DNA from: an uncultured Nitrosomonas sp.
GTDB lineage: Bacteria; Pseudomonadota; Gammaproteobacteria; Burkholderiales; Nitrosomonadaceae
Direction of reading: 5' to 3'
NCBI RefSeq assembly: GCF_902826915.1
Contig: NZ_CADEGP010000014.1
Location: 1 to 50,365 of the forward strand
DNA length: 50,365 nt
The notes under the pieces are model-generated. The model had not been told where the DNA came from and did not search any database. It saw only the letters and a list, made by a program, of their open reading frames with translations. Positions 31,467-40,477 of this stretch are shown here, in pieces (position 1 is the first letter of the stretch; the number at the start of each line of letters is the position of its first letter). The translations under genes and the position numbers were made by a program.

Positions 31467-32651
31467 TCAATTGCTATTTTTCTCTACCTTATCTTGAACA
31501 CCAATAAACTTCAGCAGTTCGTCTTTTTGCTGCAAAGTATCGTTATGACCTAACTCAATTAAATGCCGACAAAAAGGCACTTCAAATAACACATAACTCA
31601 ATAAAGTCGATCCATTGGGCCCCATGGCACCAATAACACGATATAGAGAACGCATGATCCATGGCAGAGTAAAAGCATATTTCTGCGCAATCACGTTGAT
31701 GCCTTCGCTGGGCGCAATCATCATCGCTTCAACCGGGCGCAGTGAAATATTTTTTTCTTTAAACACTTCATGAGGGATCAATTTCAGCGTTTCGTTGATG
31801 CGCAGCAAACGCTCCAGATCAACATCCAGGCTATCGACAAAAATACTGTTCAATGCATGTCCCGCAATCTGGGCAAAAGGTGGATAGCTGGTGGTACTAG
31901 TACGCTTAGGCTCATCGGTTACTGGTTTACGCACACCAATAATCAGCACTTTATCAGCGCCCAGATGAAGTGCCGGACTAATCGGCGCCATCTGACGCAT
32001 AGAACCGTCACCAAAAAACTCACGATTTAATTTTACCGCTGGGAAAATAAACGGTATCGATGAAGAAGCCATTAAATGCTCAACTCCGATTTCAACCGGG
32101 ACACCCAACCGCTGCGCCCTCTTCCAAGGCCTGACCTCTCTTGCTGCTTGATAAAAAGTAACCGACTGCCCTGAGGTATAACCCCATGCGGTCAATCCTA
32201 AGGCATGCAACGAACCGGAACGAATACAATGTTGAATAGCGCGAAAAGGAAAGCGGCTACTTAACAATGCTTCCAAAGGAGCATTATCCAGCAAGGAAAT
32301 TGGATTATGCTGACCGTACTCACTCGACACTAACGATAACATACACCGCAAGGTGTTATGCATCACGCCGACCAGATCCGAGCGATGAATCTGATTTACA
32401 TGAAAGTTTGACCAAACATCCTCTAACTGCGCTACGCCCTCAGCAAAATTGTTGGCAGCAACGGCGATGCTGGCAGCGTTAATGGCGCCTGCTGATGTTC
32501 CACAAATAACAGGAAACGGATTGCGCGACTTGTCCGGCAGCATCTCCGCAATAGCACGCAATACGCCCACTTGATAGGCTGCACGTGCCCCCCCTCCGGT
32601 CAGCACAAGCCCGACCTTTGGTGCAACTAGATCTTTCTTTTTTTCATGCAC
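31467..32651 (-). CDS. Patatin-like phospholipase
   Basis: A 394-residue cytoplasmic or membrane-associated acyl hydrolase of the RssA/patatin type. The oxyanion hole GGGARAAYQVG (19-29), the nucleophile elbow GTSAG (Ser53) and the catalytic Asp in FGDGS (Asp215) are all present, so it should be active. The C-terminal 150 residues are not a known domain. Translation starts at a GTG (32651) that overlaps the end of the small helical protein gene by 8 bases, pointing to coupling. Natural substrate (phospholipid or other ester) unknown. Confidence 0.9.
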   Translation of the reverse strand: MHEKKKDLVAPKVGLVLTGGGARAAYQVGVLRAIAEMLPDKSRNPFPVICGTSAGAINAASIAVAANNFAEGVAQLEDVWSNFHVNQIHRSDLVGVMHNTLRCMLSLVSSEYGQHNPISLLDNAPLEALLSSRFPFRAIQHCIRSGSLHALGLTAWGYTSGQSVTFYQAAREVRPWKRAQRLGVPVEIGVEHLMASSSIPFIFPAVKLNREFFGDGSMRQMAPISPALHLGADKVLIIGVRKPVTDEPKRTSTTSYPPFAQIAGHALNSIFVDSLDVDLERLLRINETLKLIPHEVFKEKNISLRPVEAMMIAPSEGINVIAQKYAFTLPWIMRSLYRVIGAMGPNGSTLLSYVLFEVPFCRHLIELGHNDTLQQKDELLKFIGVQDKVEKNSN

Positions 32652-32901
32652 GGACAGCAGACACTAACTTCACTCTTTCCAACGCATCCCGCAAGGTCTC
32701 CTCGGGTAAGTTATTAAGTGAATTGGATAAAATTTCAGCCGCCCGGCAAGCCGATTCCGGCAATACTGTACTGTCCAATTTGGCCACAAACATAGCCGCA
32801 GCCCCTGTGGCATCCAGCAAACATTGACGCTCATTCATTAAAATCTCCATCTCTTCCCGTAACATGGAAACTTCCAGTCCCTTCAGTATAGTATTGGACA
32901 T
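32644..32901 (-). CDS. Small helical protein, unknown, coupled to patatin gene
   Basis: An 85-residue protein with no signal peptide or membrane segment, predicted mostly helical: a charged N-terminal stretch MLREEMEILMNERQCLLDA, a small-residue segment GAAAMFVAKLDS, then LPEESACR-like and LPEETLRDALERVK helices. I recognise no family. Its stop codon lies inside the start of the patatin gene (8-base overlap), so the two products are probably made together; a regulatory or partner role is possible. It is the first gene of the leftward cluster, so the cluster's promoter should lie in the 160 bases before 33061. Confidence 0.75.
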   Translation of the reverse strand: MSNTILKGLEVSMLREEMEILMNERQCLLDATGAAAMFVAKLDSTVLPESACRAAEILSNSLNNLPEETLRDALERVKLVSAVRA

Positions 32902-33061
32902 ATATTATTCCTTAAAACATTGATACAGTATGTAACCTATGCAATCTTTCAAGCAATATATCAGAACTATAATTCATTTAAGCTTTAAACTCTGTGCGGT
33001 TTATCACGCTATTCTTTCAATTTCATGATTCATTAATCAGAAACCATTATTCGCTCACACT

Positions 33062-34024
33062 ATGAACAATCATTTAGCTGCTGAACTATACCCCGAAATC
33101 GAGCCCCATAACCAAGGAAAATTACCCTTAGACGAAATTCATACCATGTATTGGGAAGAATCCGGAAACCCTGCCGGAATCCCTGTAATATTTCTGCATG
33201 GCGGCCCCGGGGCCGGATCAACCCCAGTGCACCGGCGTTTCTTTGATCCAGACTACTATCGCATTGTCATTTATGATCAAAGAGGCGCAGGCCGCTCGAC
33301 CCCACTCGGTGAAATTCGAGAAAATACAACTCCCCATTTGATTCGCGACCTGGAATTACTCAGACGACATCTGGAAATTGATCGATGGCTGGTATTTGGA
33401 GGCTCTTGGGGCAGCACGTTAGCAATTGCCTACGGCGAAGCACATCCTGAACATTGCCTGGGCTTTATACTGCGGGGAATTTTTCTTTGCCGCAAACAGG
33501 AAATTGATTGGTTTCTTTACGGGCTACGCAATTTATTTCCCGAAGCTTGGCATGTTTTAGTCGCCCCACTCTCAACGGAAGAACGCAACAATATTCTTGC
33601 GGCTTATTATCAGCGCTTGATGAACCCTGATCCAGCCATACATTTGCCCGCCGCGCGCACTTGGAGTACCTACGAAGGCTCCTGCTCTACACTGTTGCCG
33701 AGTCCAGCCACGATCAGTTATTTTGCCAGTGATACCGTCGCGCTGGGCTTAGCACGTATGGAAGCGCACTACTTTAGTCACAACATTTTCCTACCGGAAA
33801 ACTCTTTACTGAGAAACGTGCACAAACTCCACAACATTCCCGCCACCATTGTGCAAGGACGCTATGATGCAGTCTGCCCGATTGTCAGTGCCGATGATCT
33901 GCACCAGGCCTGGCCGCAAGCTGAATACATCATTATTGATGACGCCGGTCATTCGGCTTGGGAGCCCGGTATAAAATCGGCCCTGGTCAAAGCCACCGAT
34001 CGGTTTAAAACTATCATCAAATAG
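33062..34024 (+). CDS. pip: Proline iminopeptidase
   Basis: Cytoplasmic alpha/beta hydrolase that removes N-terminal proline from peptides. The 320-residue product has the oxyanion segment FLHGGPGAGS (45-54), the nucleophile elbow GGSWGS (Ser115), the acid in GRYDAVCP (about 265) and the base in DAGHSAWE (about 294). Length and the N-terminus YPEIEPHNQGKLPLDEIHTMYWE match the S33 family of proteobacteria. It is a single rightward gene that converges on cysH. Confidence 0.95.
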   Translation: MNNHLAAELYPEIEPHNQGKLPLDEIHTMYWEESGNPAGIPVIFLHGGPGAGSTPVHRRFFDPDYYRIVIYDQRGAGRSTPLGEIRENTTPHLIRDLELLRRHLEIDRWLVFGGSWGSTLAIAYGEAHPEHCLGFILRGIFLCRKQEIDWFLYGLRNLFPEAWHVLVAPLSTEERNNILAAYYQRLMNPDPAIHLPAARTWSTYEGSCSTLLPSPATISYFASDTVALGLARMEAHYFSHNIFLPENSLLRNVHKLHNIPATIVQGRYDAVCPIVSADDLHQAWPQAEYIIIDDAGHSAWEPGIKSALVKATDRFKTIIK

Positions 34025-34068
34025 CTAACAAATAAGCTCACAAGGACAGCTGTATACCAGTTAGAGAT

Positions 34069-34785
34069 TTAAAGATGCAAGCCACACTCGGTCTTAGGTT
34101 TTCCAGCCCAACGCCCACAGCGACCATTACCTTTCACTGTGCAATGCGTACAACCTATCGAGGAATATCCCTCTGCCACAAGCGGGTGGAAAGGTAATTT
34201 ATGTTCGAGAATATAGGCGTCACGTTCTTCACGAGTCACATCAATCATCGGATTAAATTTGATAATTCCGCGACGTTCTTCAAAAATACTTAAACTTGCG
34301 CGATGATCCGTCTGCCAACTCATCAAACTTGACACCCAAACATCGTAGTTGGGTTTGATTTCATCTAAGGGGCCGATTTTATTGATCGTGCAGCAAAAAT
34401 CCGGATCCACCACATATAACTTTTCTTTTTCACTGTACCAATGCTGATATTCATCAGCTCTCAGATCCTTGACTTTAAGATGGTACAACCCAATCAAATA
34501 ATCCCGATATAACAAGGTTTCTGGAAAATGGAAGCCCGTATCTACAAAAAATATAACCTGCTCCGGACGAATGCGGGAAATAATGTGCAAAAAATAGGCA
34601 GAGGTTGCTGCAAAAGAAGATGTCACCATTACTCTCTCAGGATGAAAATCCAAATAAAGATTGCGCAAGCGCTCCTCAAAATTGAGCGGACGATAACGAT
34701 CATTCAATTCACTAATAGCTTGTGCACTTAGGCCTGCACTATTATGGGTATCATTTTTCTGGGTTACAGTTGTCACTTTAGACAT
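34069..34785 (-). CDS. cysH: Phosphoadenylyl/adenylyl-sulfate reductase
   Basis: Reduces activated sulfate to sulfite with thioredoxin in assimilatory sulfate reduction. The ATG at 34785 (MSKVTTVTQKND, with AAAGAGA upstream) gives 238 residues. The catalytic C-terminal ECGLHL is present, and so are the paired cysteines FCC (TINKIGP context) and CTHC, which ligate a 4Fe-4S cluster. These indicate the APS-type (plant/Pseudomonas-like) reductase rather than the cluster-free PAPS enzyme of E. coli. No other sulfate genes are adjacent. Confidence 0.94.
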   Translation of the reverse strand: MSKVTTVTQKNDTHNSAGLSAQAISELNDRYRPLNFEERLRNLYLDFHPERVMVTSSFAATSAYFLHIISRIRPEQVIFFVDTGFHFPETLLYRDYLIGLYHLKVKDLRADEYQHWYSEKEKLYVVDPDFCCTINKIGPLDEIKPNYDVWVSSLMSWQTDHRASLSIFEERRGIIKFNPMIDVTREERDAYILEHKLPFHPLVAEGYSSIGCTHCTVKGNGRCGRWAGKPKTECGLHL

Positions 34786-35201
34786 AAAAATTCTCTTTAT
34801 TAATAAATACAATACCAATATTGTGCATTTAGGATTTCATCACAACCCTGCCAGGGAAAATATTTTTCGTGTTAACGCACAAGTATGAAACCATACAGCC
34901 ATTTTAGCTGCAATCTAGCGAGTATTCATTAGGACATCAAACATTACGAATTTTTCCGAAGAAATGTTTTTATAGACAAATTACTCAACCTCCAACGCCA
35001 TAGCTCTACTAATTCTCTAAAATTTAATGCTACTGCAATATGGATGACATCAGCATGTCACGATCGATTGTTAGCATGCTCCTCGCATACATTACCTGTG
35101 TGATGAAAGTGATGTATGCGCATACGGATGATGCATTATTGAACACATTCAGTGCTCACAATGGGTCTGGCAATACTTAAAAAATATATCGGAGATTTCA
35201 C
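34786..35201. promoter_or_regulatory. Intergenic region with two dyads upstream of a secreted orphan
   Basis: This 416-base divergent region holds a perfect dyad TGACAT-CAGC-ATGTCA (35045-35060). It also holds a larger inverted repeat, CGCATACATTAC (35084-35095) with GTGATGTATGCG (35109-35120), one mismatch in 12. Both lie 80-160 bases before the rightward secreted-protein gene, and a GGAG ribosome-binding site precedes its ATG. No coding sequence is seen. The dyads may be regulator-binding sites for the orphan gene or, less likely because of distance, for cysH. Confidence 0.55.
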
Positions 35202-35717
35202 ATGAAAATGCAAAAAATGTCTTTATTATCTTTAGTTGCTGCATTGTTATTTGTTAGTTTCAACGCAATGGCCGCATGCGGAGACCAAGTTTTGGCTAAA
35301 TTATCCACACCTGCCTATGCTAATCTGGATGCATTATTGACACCGGCACAAGTAACAAAATTCAAAAACAAACTCAATGCAGTTAAAGACAATCCTACTT
35401 ACAATTCACTGCGCAACGAAGCCAATACAGTGGCAGCACTATTAGCCAATGGTCGTGTTCTGATCACACTCCCAGACGGTACCGTAGTGGTTGATACGTC
35501 AAAAGGCACAGACAATACCTACGCCAATTATCAGGCTAAAGCAATCAATGAAAACCACAACTCACGCATCGCAATCTTAGATGCTCAACTGTGGGCTTGC
35601 GGCGTTGGTTTGGAAACTAAGACCAGCACATCGACAGGCGCCGTGGAAGTTTATTTAGCAAAACGCCTCGGCACTTATCTGAATAGCGCTGGAACCGTAA
35701 GACTCTCACATAAATAG
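35202..35717 (+). CDS. Secreted protein of unknown function
   Basis: A 171-residue protein with a clear Sec signal peptide (residues 1-24, cleavage AMA-A). The mature protein has two cysteines (Cys26 and the one in LWACGVG) that could form one disulfide, and a helical first part (LLTPAQVTKFKNKLNAVKDN). A short segment RVLITLPDGTVVVDTSKG, resembling beta strands, follows. I do not recognise the family. GGAG lies eight bases before the ATG and an intrinsic terminator follows, so it is a complete single-gene unit, probably well expressed. Confidence 0.8.
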   Translation: MKMQKMSLLSLVAALLFVSFNAMAACGDQVLAKLSTPAYANLDALLTPAQVTKFKNKLNAVKDNPTYNSLRNEANTVAALLANGRVLITLPDGTVVVDTSKGTDNTYANYQAKAINENHNSRIAILDAQLWACGVGLETKTSTSTGAVEVYLAKRLGTYLNSAGTVRLSHK

Positions 35718-35740
35718 TCCTCTTTAAGAACTCAGCTCGC

Positions 35741-35772
35741 AATGGTGGATTGCAAACGGGTAATCCACCATT
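35741..35772 (+). terminator. Terminator after secreted orphan gene
   Basis: AATGGTGGATT (35741-35751) pairs perfectly with AATCCACCATT (35762-35772) across a 10-base loop, 24 bases after the stop codon. The downstream T content is modest (TTTCTCACC). Confidence 0.75.
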
Positions 35773-36073
35773 TCTCACCACTAAGCCAGCCTTTCCCCTG
35801 CAGATTCTTCTTGATAGAAAAATAATATCAATAGGTTACACCTCTAATTGCCAAGCTGATATAAATTACATGCATTTCTGATCACTAATTAACATGTTTG
35901 ACACATCATCCAGTTTTCGGTATTTTTAAAAGAGCGATGATGTATCCTTTACGCTGATTCATCACAATCCACATCACAATATAGTTAAATAACTAATTAA
36001 GTTTCAGTTCAAAATATGAGTTCGCATTACGCTCATATAACAATAAACTTCTATATATAAAAATATACTTGTT
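35773..36073. other. AT-rich spacer upstream of the PF05618-like gene
   Basis: About 300 AT-rich bases without a gene. The only structure seen is an inverted repeat ATATGAG (36014-36020) / CTCATAT (36032-36038), 36 bases before the next start codon, where a promoter or operator would be expected. Nothing else is recognisable. Confidence 0.4.
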
Positions 36074-36619
36074 ATGAAATTACACAAAAAAACCTACTCA
36101 TTTTATTCCGTCTTTCTGCTGCTTTTATGTAGCATGGTCTTTTTTCTTATTTCAACGCCTGTTATAGCAAATAAATCGGTTTATGGTTATCTTGAGCCCG
36201 TAACGCTAACATCAGACAAGATTACACTGACGGCAAAGCTGGATACTGGTGCGGAAACTGCTTCAATATCCGCACAAGACATTCAATTATATGAAAAAGA
36301 AGGTGAAGAGTATGTGAAGTTTAAGGTCTCTCACCCCAAGCTGGAGAAAACGCTCCATTATAATTTACCTATTGTTCGTTATTCAAAAATAAAAAGACGC
36401 GCTATCGATAGCGCTCAACCTCAAAAATACCATTCACGCCCTGTCGTAAATTTACAAATTCATTTTGATGGAAAACCCTACAAAATCATGGTTAATTTAA
36501 TTGACCGATCTAGTTTCTCGACACCTATGCTTTTAGGCAGAAAAGCATTAGAAAAAGTTGATGCCATTGTTGACAGTACCGTCGCAAATACGCTTCTAGC
36601 AAAAAACAGAAACTATTAA
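36074..36619 (+). CDS. Exported retropepsin-like protein (PF05618, putative ATP-dependent zinc protease family)
   Basis: A 181-residue protein with an N-terminal signal or anchor (about 8-33), then a retropepsin-like fold. It has the active-site-like motif AKLDTGAETASIS (Asp57-Thr-Gly), VKFKVSHPKLEKTLHYNLPIV, the RPVVNLQIHFDGKPYKIMVNLIDR strand block and the conserved MLLGRKALE near the C-terminus. The family is called putative ATP-dependent zinc protease, also RimK-linked, but an aspartic-protease-like activity is as likely. It is a single gene with no rimK or gshA-like neighbour. Confidence 0.85.
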   Translation: MKLHKKTYSFYSVFLLLLCSMVFFLISTPVIANKSVYGYLEPVTLTSDKITLTAKLDTGAETASISAQDIQLYEKEGEEYVKFKVSHPKLEKTLHYNLPIVRYSKIKRRAIDSAQPQKYHSRPVVNLQIHFDGKPYKIMVNLIDRSSFSTPMLLGRKALEKVDAIVDSTVANTLLAKNRNY

Positions 36620-36919
36620 AATAAAAAGATTATCTGTGACACCTTGGGATCTAAGGTGTTGGGGCTTTCATTACAGCAAGATGTCTCGTTCTTCCATTCA
36701 CCGAAAAATTGAGGGATAGCCTTGGGGTAGTTTCGTCTATGAGAAGGAGAAGCAGTCGCTCCGAGTGATTGCGAGCAGATTAGATACTAAAGCAGTTTGA
36801 CAAGCAGTCGGAATAATTTTCTCATTACACTACAATCAACCAAGTTTTTAACAAGACTGAAAATGACAAATATTATATTGCAAGATTCGATATCTTTTTT
36901 CTAATGTAGATTTGCAAAT
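36620..36919. other. Spacer before greB with a short hairpin
   Basis: 300 bases without a gene. ACACCTT (36639-36645) and AAGGTGT (36653-36659) form a 7-bp hairpin 20 bases after the previous stop but without a T-run. The middle (36680-36810) has broken short reading frames and higher GC than its surroundings; it might be a decayed mobile-element fragment, but I cannot identify one. The last 90 bases are AT-rich and should hold the greB promoter. Confidence 0.4.
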
Positions 36920-37468
36920 ATGAGTAAGGCGTTTACCAAAGAAAATGAAAACGACGATGATCTGGACGATACGCCGAAATTACCGCAAAGCGTCAGAAAC
37001 TATATTACGCCCAGCGGTTATCAGCGATTAAGAAATGAATTCGACCAGTTATGGAAAGTGGAGCGCCCAGAATTGGTAAAAACCATTACCTGGGCAGCCT
37101 CCAATGGTGATCGCTCAGAAAATGGTGATTACATATACGGCAAAAAACGCTTACGTGAAATTGATCGCCGTCTGCGCTTTTTATCCAAACGACTAGATAA
37201 TGCGGAAATAGTTGATCCCTCGCAGCGTGGTGAATGCGACCAGGTTTTTTTTGGCGCCACCGTGATGATCTGCAATGACCAAGGCGAAAAGCAAATTTAC
37301 AGTATTGTCGGCATGGACGAGGCAGACCCCGGATGTGGTCGTATCAGTTGGATTTCACCGCTAGCTAAAGCTTTGCTCAAGGCACGTGAAGGTGATGTTG
37401 TAACGCTGCATACTCCGGGTGGAATGGAAGAACTAGAAGTAATAAAAGTTCATTATCAAGCACTATGA
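36920..37468 (+). CDS. greB: Transcription elongation factor GreB
   Basis: Rescues backtracked RNA polymerase by stimulating transcript cleavage through the secondary channel. The 182-residue product has an acidic N-terminal extension (ENDDDLDDTP), then the coiled-coil domain with the YITPSGYQRLRNEFDQLWKVERPE start and the tip NGDRSENGDYIYGKKRLREIDRRLRFL. The C-terminal FKBP-like domain (ATVMICNDQGEKQIYSIVGMDEADPGCGRISWISPLAKALL) follows. The wide basic segment and the ADPGCGRISWISPLAKAL motif indicate GreB rather than GreA. Confidence 0.95.
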   Translation: MSKAFTKENENDDDLDDTPKLPQSVRNYITPSGYQRLRNEFDQLWKVERPELVKTITWAASNGDRSENGDYIYGKKRLREIDRRLRFLSKRLDNAEIVDPSQRGECDQVFFGATVMICNDQGEKQIYSIVGMDEADPGCGRISWISPLAKALLKAREGDVVTLHTPGGMEELEVIKVHYQAL

Positions 37469-37689
37469 AAAAAGGCCTCATCCTATCTAACGAAGGGCGC
37501 GTATTGAGAAATCATCGATCGAAATCAATGAGTAAAGAATCCAAGACGACCATACGTGTTACAGAAATCACCATTGTTTCCAGTCATTCGAACGGAGAAG
37601 CAAGGCGCGCTGAGTTAAAAAGAGCAACAAGTCTGTTTCTGTTTGAATATTTGTTCTCAGCACAGCAGGTCAACCAAACTTGCCAGTAA
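37465..37689 (+). CDS. Possible small protein after greB (doubtful)
   Basis: A 74-codon frame whose ATG overlaps the greB stop (ATGA), so it could be translated by coupling. The product is basic in its first half with no recognisable domain, and its end overlaps the convergent pstB gene by 20 bases. No ribosome-binding site of its own is visible. An internal ATG at 37528 gives a shorter alternative. I list it because of the overlap geometry, but it may be chance. Confidence 0.25.
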   Translation: MKKGLILSNEGRVLRNHRSKSMSKESKTTIRVTEITIVSSHSNGEARRAELKRATSLFLFEYLFSAQQVNQTCQ

Positions 37690-38449
37690 TGTAATCCTCG
37701 GTAGCTTTCTCTTTGGGTCTGGTAAAAATTGTATTTGTTTCACCAAACTCGACTAATTTCCCCAGATACATATAGGCGGTAAAATCGGAAACTCGTGCTG
37801 CCTGCTGCATATTATGAGTGACAATAACGATGGTGTAATCTTGCTTAAGTTGAAAAATAAGCTCTTCAATATGTGCGGTAGAAATCGGGTCCAGCGCTGA
37901 AGTTGGTTCGTCAAGTAGCACGACTTCAGGCCTCACTGCAATGGTGCGGGCAATGCACAGGCGTTGTTGCTGTCCGCCAGAAAGACTCATGCCGCTTTGA
38001 TTCAGCTTATCCTTAACTTCTTCCCATAATGCGGCTTTCTGTAATGCCCATTCGACTCGTTCCATTAACTCGCAACGGTTTAAACTTTCATACAACTTCA
38101 CGCCAAATGCCACATTATCAAAAATGGACATTGGAAAAGGCGTCGGCTTTTGAAATACCATGCCCATTTTAGCGCGCAGGATATTAATATCCTGTTTTTT
38201 ATCAAGAATGTTTGCACCATCCATCATAATTTCGCCCTGAGCCACCTGGCTTGGATACAGTTGATACATTCGGTTAAGCGTACGCAATAACGTAGATTTC
38301 CCGCAACCGGATGGACCAATAAATGCGGTAATCTTTTTCTCCAAAATGTTCATGTTGACCGACTTCAGTGCATGGTGTCTGCCATAGTAAAAGTTCAAAT
38401 TATTGATGATCACTTTGGCATCAGCTCGTTTTCTTTGATTGGTATTCAT
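37670..38449 (-). CDS. pstB: Phosphate ABC transporter ATP-binding protein PstB
   Basis: ATPase of the high-affinity phosphate importer. With the ATG at 38449 (AAGG five bases upstream) the product has 259 residues, the usual size; the frame remains open to an ATG at 38548, giving a 33-residue extension that PstB proteins do not normally have. Visible: NLNFYYG start, Walker [11 protein letters not shown]-loop [15 protein letters not shown], signature [16 protein letters not shown], Walker [14 protein letters not shown] and the switch His in VTHNMQQA. It is the last gene of pstSCAB; phoU does not follow. Confidence 0.97.
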   Translation of the reverse strand: MNTNQRKRADAKVIINNLNFYYGRHHALKSVNMNILEKKITAFIGPSGCGKSTLLRTLNRMYQLYPSQVAQGEIMMDGANILDKKQDINILRAKMGMVFQKPTPFPMSIFDNVAFGVKLYESLNRCELMERVEWALQKAALWEEVKDKLNQSGMSLSGGQQQRLCIARTIAVRPEVVLLDEPTSALDPISTAHIEELIFQLKQDYTIVIVTHNMQQAARVSDFTAYMYLGKLVEFGETNTIFTRPKEKATEDYITGKFG

Positions 38450-38611
38450 CGCAGCCTTAAATTCAGACACTTGTTCCTTGAGTTGCGAGTACTCATGCGA
38501 CCCAAATAATTTACTATAAAACAATATCTGCTGATTTTTCATATTCATGACCTATTGTCTTATTTATCCATTTTCTTCATTAATGATCCGGCAATTGGCG
38601 ATAAAGTAGTC

Positions 38612-39457
38612 TTAAGCTAGCAATGTCTGCTTACGCAAAAAAAAGCGTGCGATGATATTGAGTCCCAATACGCTCAATGTTATCAACAATGCCCCAGCCC
38701 ATGCCAATTCCTGCCATGATTCATACGGACTCATAGCAAACTGAAATATAACTACAGGTAAATTCGCCATAGGTTGATTCATGTCTATAGTCCAAAATTG
38801 ATTATTCAGTGCTGTGAAAAGTAACGGGGCAGTCTCTCCACTGATACGCGCAATTGCCAGCAGCACACCAGTCAGTATGCCGACTTCGGAAGCGCGCCAG
38901 GTCACCAGTGTAACCACTTTCCATGGAGGGGCACCTAAAGCTGCTGCTGCTTCACGTAGACTATCCGGAATCAATCTCAACATATCCTCCGTAGTGCGCA
39001 CAACAACAGGAATGACGATCATCGAAAGCGCCAGAGCGCCCGCCCAGCCGGAAAAATGGCCAACTCTAGCCACATAGACGGTATAAACAAACAATCCAAT
39101 GACGATAGACGGTGCAGATAGCAGAATATCGTTAATGAAGCGGGTGGCGGAAGCTAACCAACCGTGTTGGCCAAATTCAGCCAAATATGTGCCTGCCAGA
39201 ATACCCACAGGTGTCCCGATTAAAGTAGCCAATATCACCATCATCAGGCTGCCAATAATCGCATTGAGCAATCCGCCTGTATTACCTGGCGCTGGCGTCA
39301 TCTCAGTAAATAACGCAACACTGATGCCATCCAGTCCCTTGCTAATGAGGATGAACAATATCCAAAACAACCAGAACAGACCAAAAATCATTGCTAAGAT
39401 TGAGAAGGTCAGATGCATTGCATTGATCATGCGTCGTCGGGTATAAATTGGAATCAT
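38612..39457 (-). CDS. pstA: Phosphate ABC transporter permease PstA
   Basis: Inner-membrane permease subunit paired with PstC. The 281-residue protein has six predicted transmembrane helices and the permease EAA-like loop [22 protein letters not shown] (near residue 188) that contacts PstB. The PstA-typical segments [14 protein letters not shown] and [19 protein letters not shown] are present. It lies eight bases after pstC, and the gap to the preferred pstB start is about 160 bases, part of which could be read as the optional PstB extension. Confidence 0.96.
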   Translation of the reverse strand: MIPIYTRRRMINAMHLTFSILAMIFGLFWLFWILFILISKGLDGISVALFTEMTPAPGNTGGLLNAIIGSLMMVILATLIGTPVGILAGTYLAEFGQHGWLASATRFINDILLSAPSIVIGLFVYTVYVARVGHFSGWAGALALSMIVIPVVVRTTEDMLRLIPDSLREAAAALGAPPWKVVTLVTWRASEVGILTGVLLAIARISGETAPLLFTALNNQFWTIDMNQPMANLPVVIFQFAMSPYESWQELAWAGALLITLSVLGLNIIARFFLRKQTLLA

Positions 39458-39465
39458 ATAGACCT

Positions 39466-40428
39466 TTAAGTAGTAGCACCTTCGCGTTTCTTCAGTTGCA
39501 ACAACAAAATTTTAGAGCAGGCCAATACAACAAAAGTGATAAAGAACAAAATCAAACCTAATTCGATCAAGGCCGAGGTATACAATTCACCATCGGCTTC
39601 GGCAAATTCATTGGCCAGCGCCGAAGCAATACTGTTACCTGGCATAAAAAGAGACGCGTGCAACTGATGTGCGTTACCAATCACAAACGTAACAGCCATG
39701 GTTTCACCTAAAGCACGCCCAAGGCCGAGCATGATCCCGCCGATAACACCGGTCTTGGCGTAAGGCAAAACCACGTTCCAAATTACTTCCCAAGTGGTAG
39801 CACCAAAAGCATAAGCCGATTCTTTCAGCATGGAAGGTACAATCTCGAACACATCACGCATGACGGCAGCAATAAAAGGTATCACCATGATTGCCAGAAT
39901 AATGCCGGCCGTTAGAACACCTATTCCCATAAACGCACCTTCAAACAGAAATCCAATGCCTGATAATTCCCCAAAGGTATCCCACAACCAAGGCTGTACA
40001 GTGCTGGCAAAAAATGGGGCAAAAACAAACAAACCCCACATACCGTAAATGATGCTGGGAATTCCGGCTAACAGCTCTATCGCAGTCCCAAACGGGCGGC
40101 GCAGCCACAGCGGAGATAATTCCGTAAGGAACAGCGCGATGCCAAAACTCACCGGAATACCAATCGACAGCGCAATGATAGCGGTAACTAAAGTACCTAC
40201 AATTGGCACCAATGCACCGAATTTCTCTGTAACAGGGTTCCACTCCGAACTGATGAGGAAGCCAAAACCAAAAGCTTTAATGGTAGGCATGCCACCCACA
40301 ACAAGCGAACCTATCAGTGTAATCAGCAAAACTAAAACGAGCACGGTAAAAAACCAAGTTATTTTCTGAAATAACTGATCTAGTAGCTGCTGCTTTCTTA
40401 GCTTTGCTATCGAAATAATTTTTGACAT
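39466..40428 (-). CDS. pstC: Phosphate ABC transporter permease PstC
   Basis: Inner-membrane permease subunit of the Pst importer. The 320-residue protein has six to seven transmembrane helices, the [19 protein letters not shown] segment and the permease loop [26 protein letters not shown] (about 217-240). [20 protein letters not shown], conserved in PstC, is intact. It lies 49 bases after pstS on the same strand and reads into pstA. Confidence 0.96.
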   Translation of the reverse strand: MSKIISIAKLRKQQLLDQLFQKITWFFTVLVLVLLITLIGSLVVGGMPTIKAFGFGFLISSEWNPVTEKFGALVPIVGTLVTAIIALSIGIPVSFGIALFLTELSPLWLRRPFGTAIELLAGIPSIIYGMWGLFVFAPFFASTVQPWLWDTFGELSGIGFLFEGAFMGIGVLTAGIILAIMVIPFIAAVMRDVFEIVPSMLKESAYAFGATTWEVIWNVVLPYAKTGVIGGIMLGLGRALGETMAVTFVIGNAHQLHASLFMPGNSIASALANEFAEADGELYTSALIELGLILFFITFVVLACSKILLLQLKKREGATT

Positions 40429-40477
40429 TGATTTTTGTGCATGCCTGTAATAGCAACGCGTAGGTTATCCTCGTGCA

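Noticed and set aside
36680..36810. Insertion sequence remnant before greB
   Set aside because: Only short broken frames and no terminal repeats; no transposase motif could be recognised.
38450..38548. 33-residue N-terminal extension of PstB
   Set aside because: PstB proteins are about 259 residues long; the ATG at 38449 has AAGG at good spacing, while the upstream ATG has only a weak AGG two bases away. Not fully excluded.
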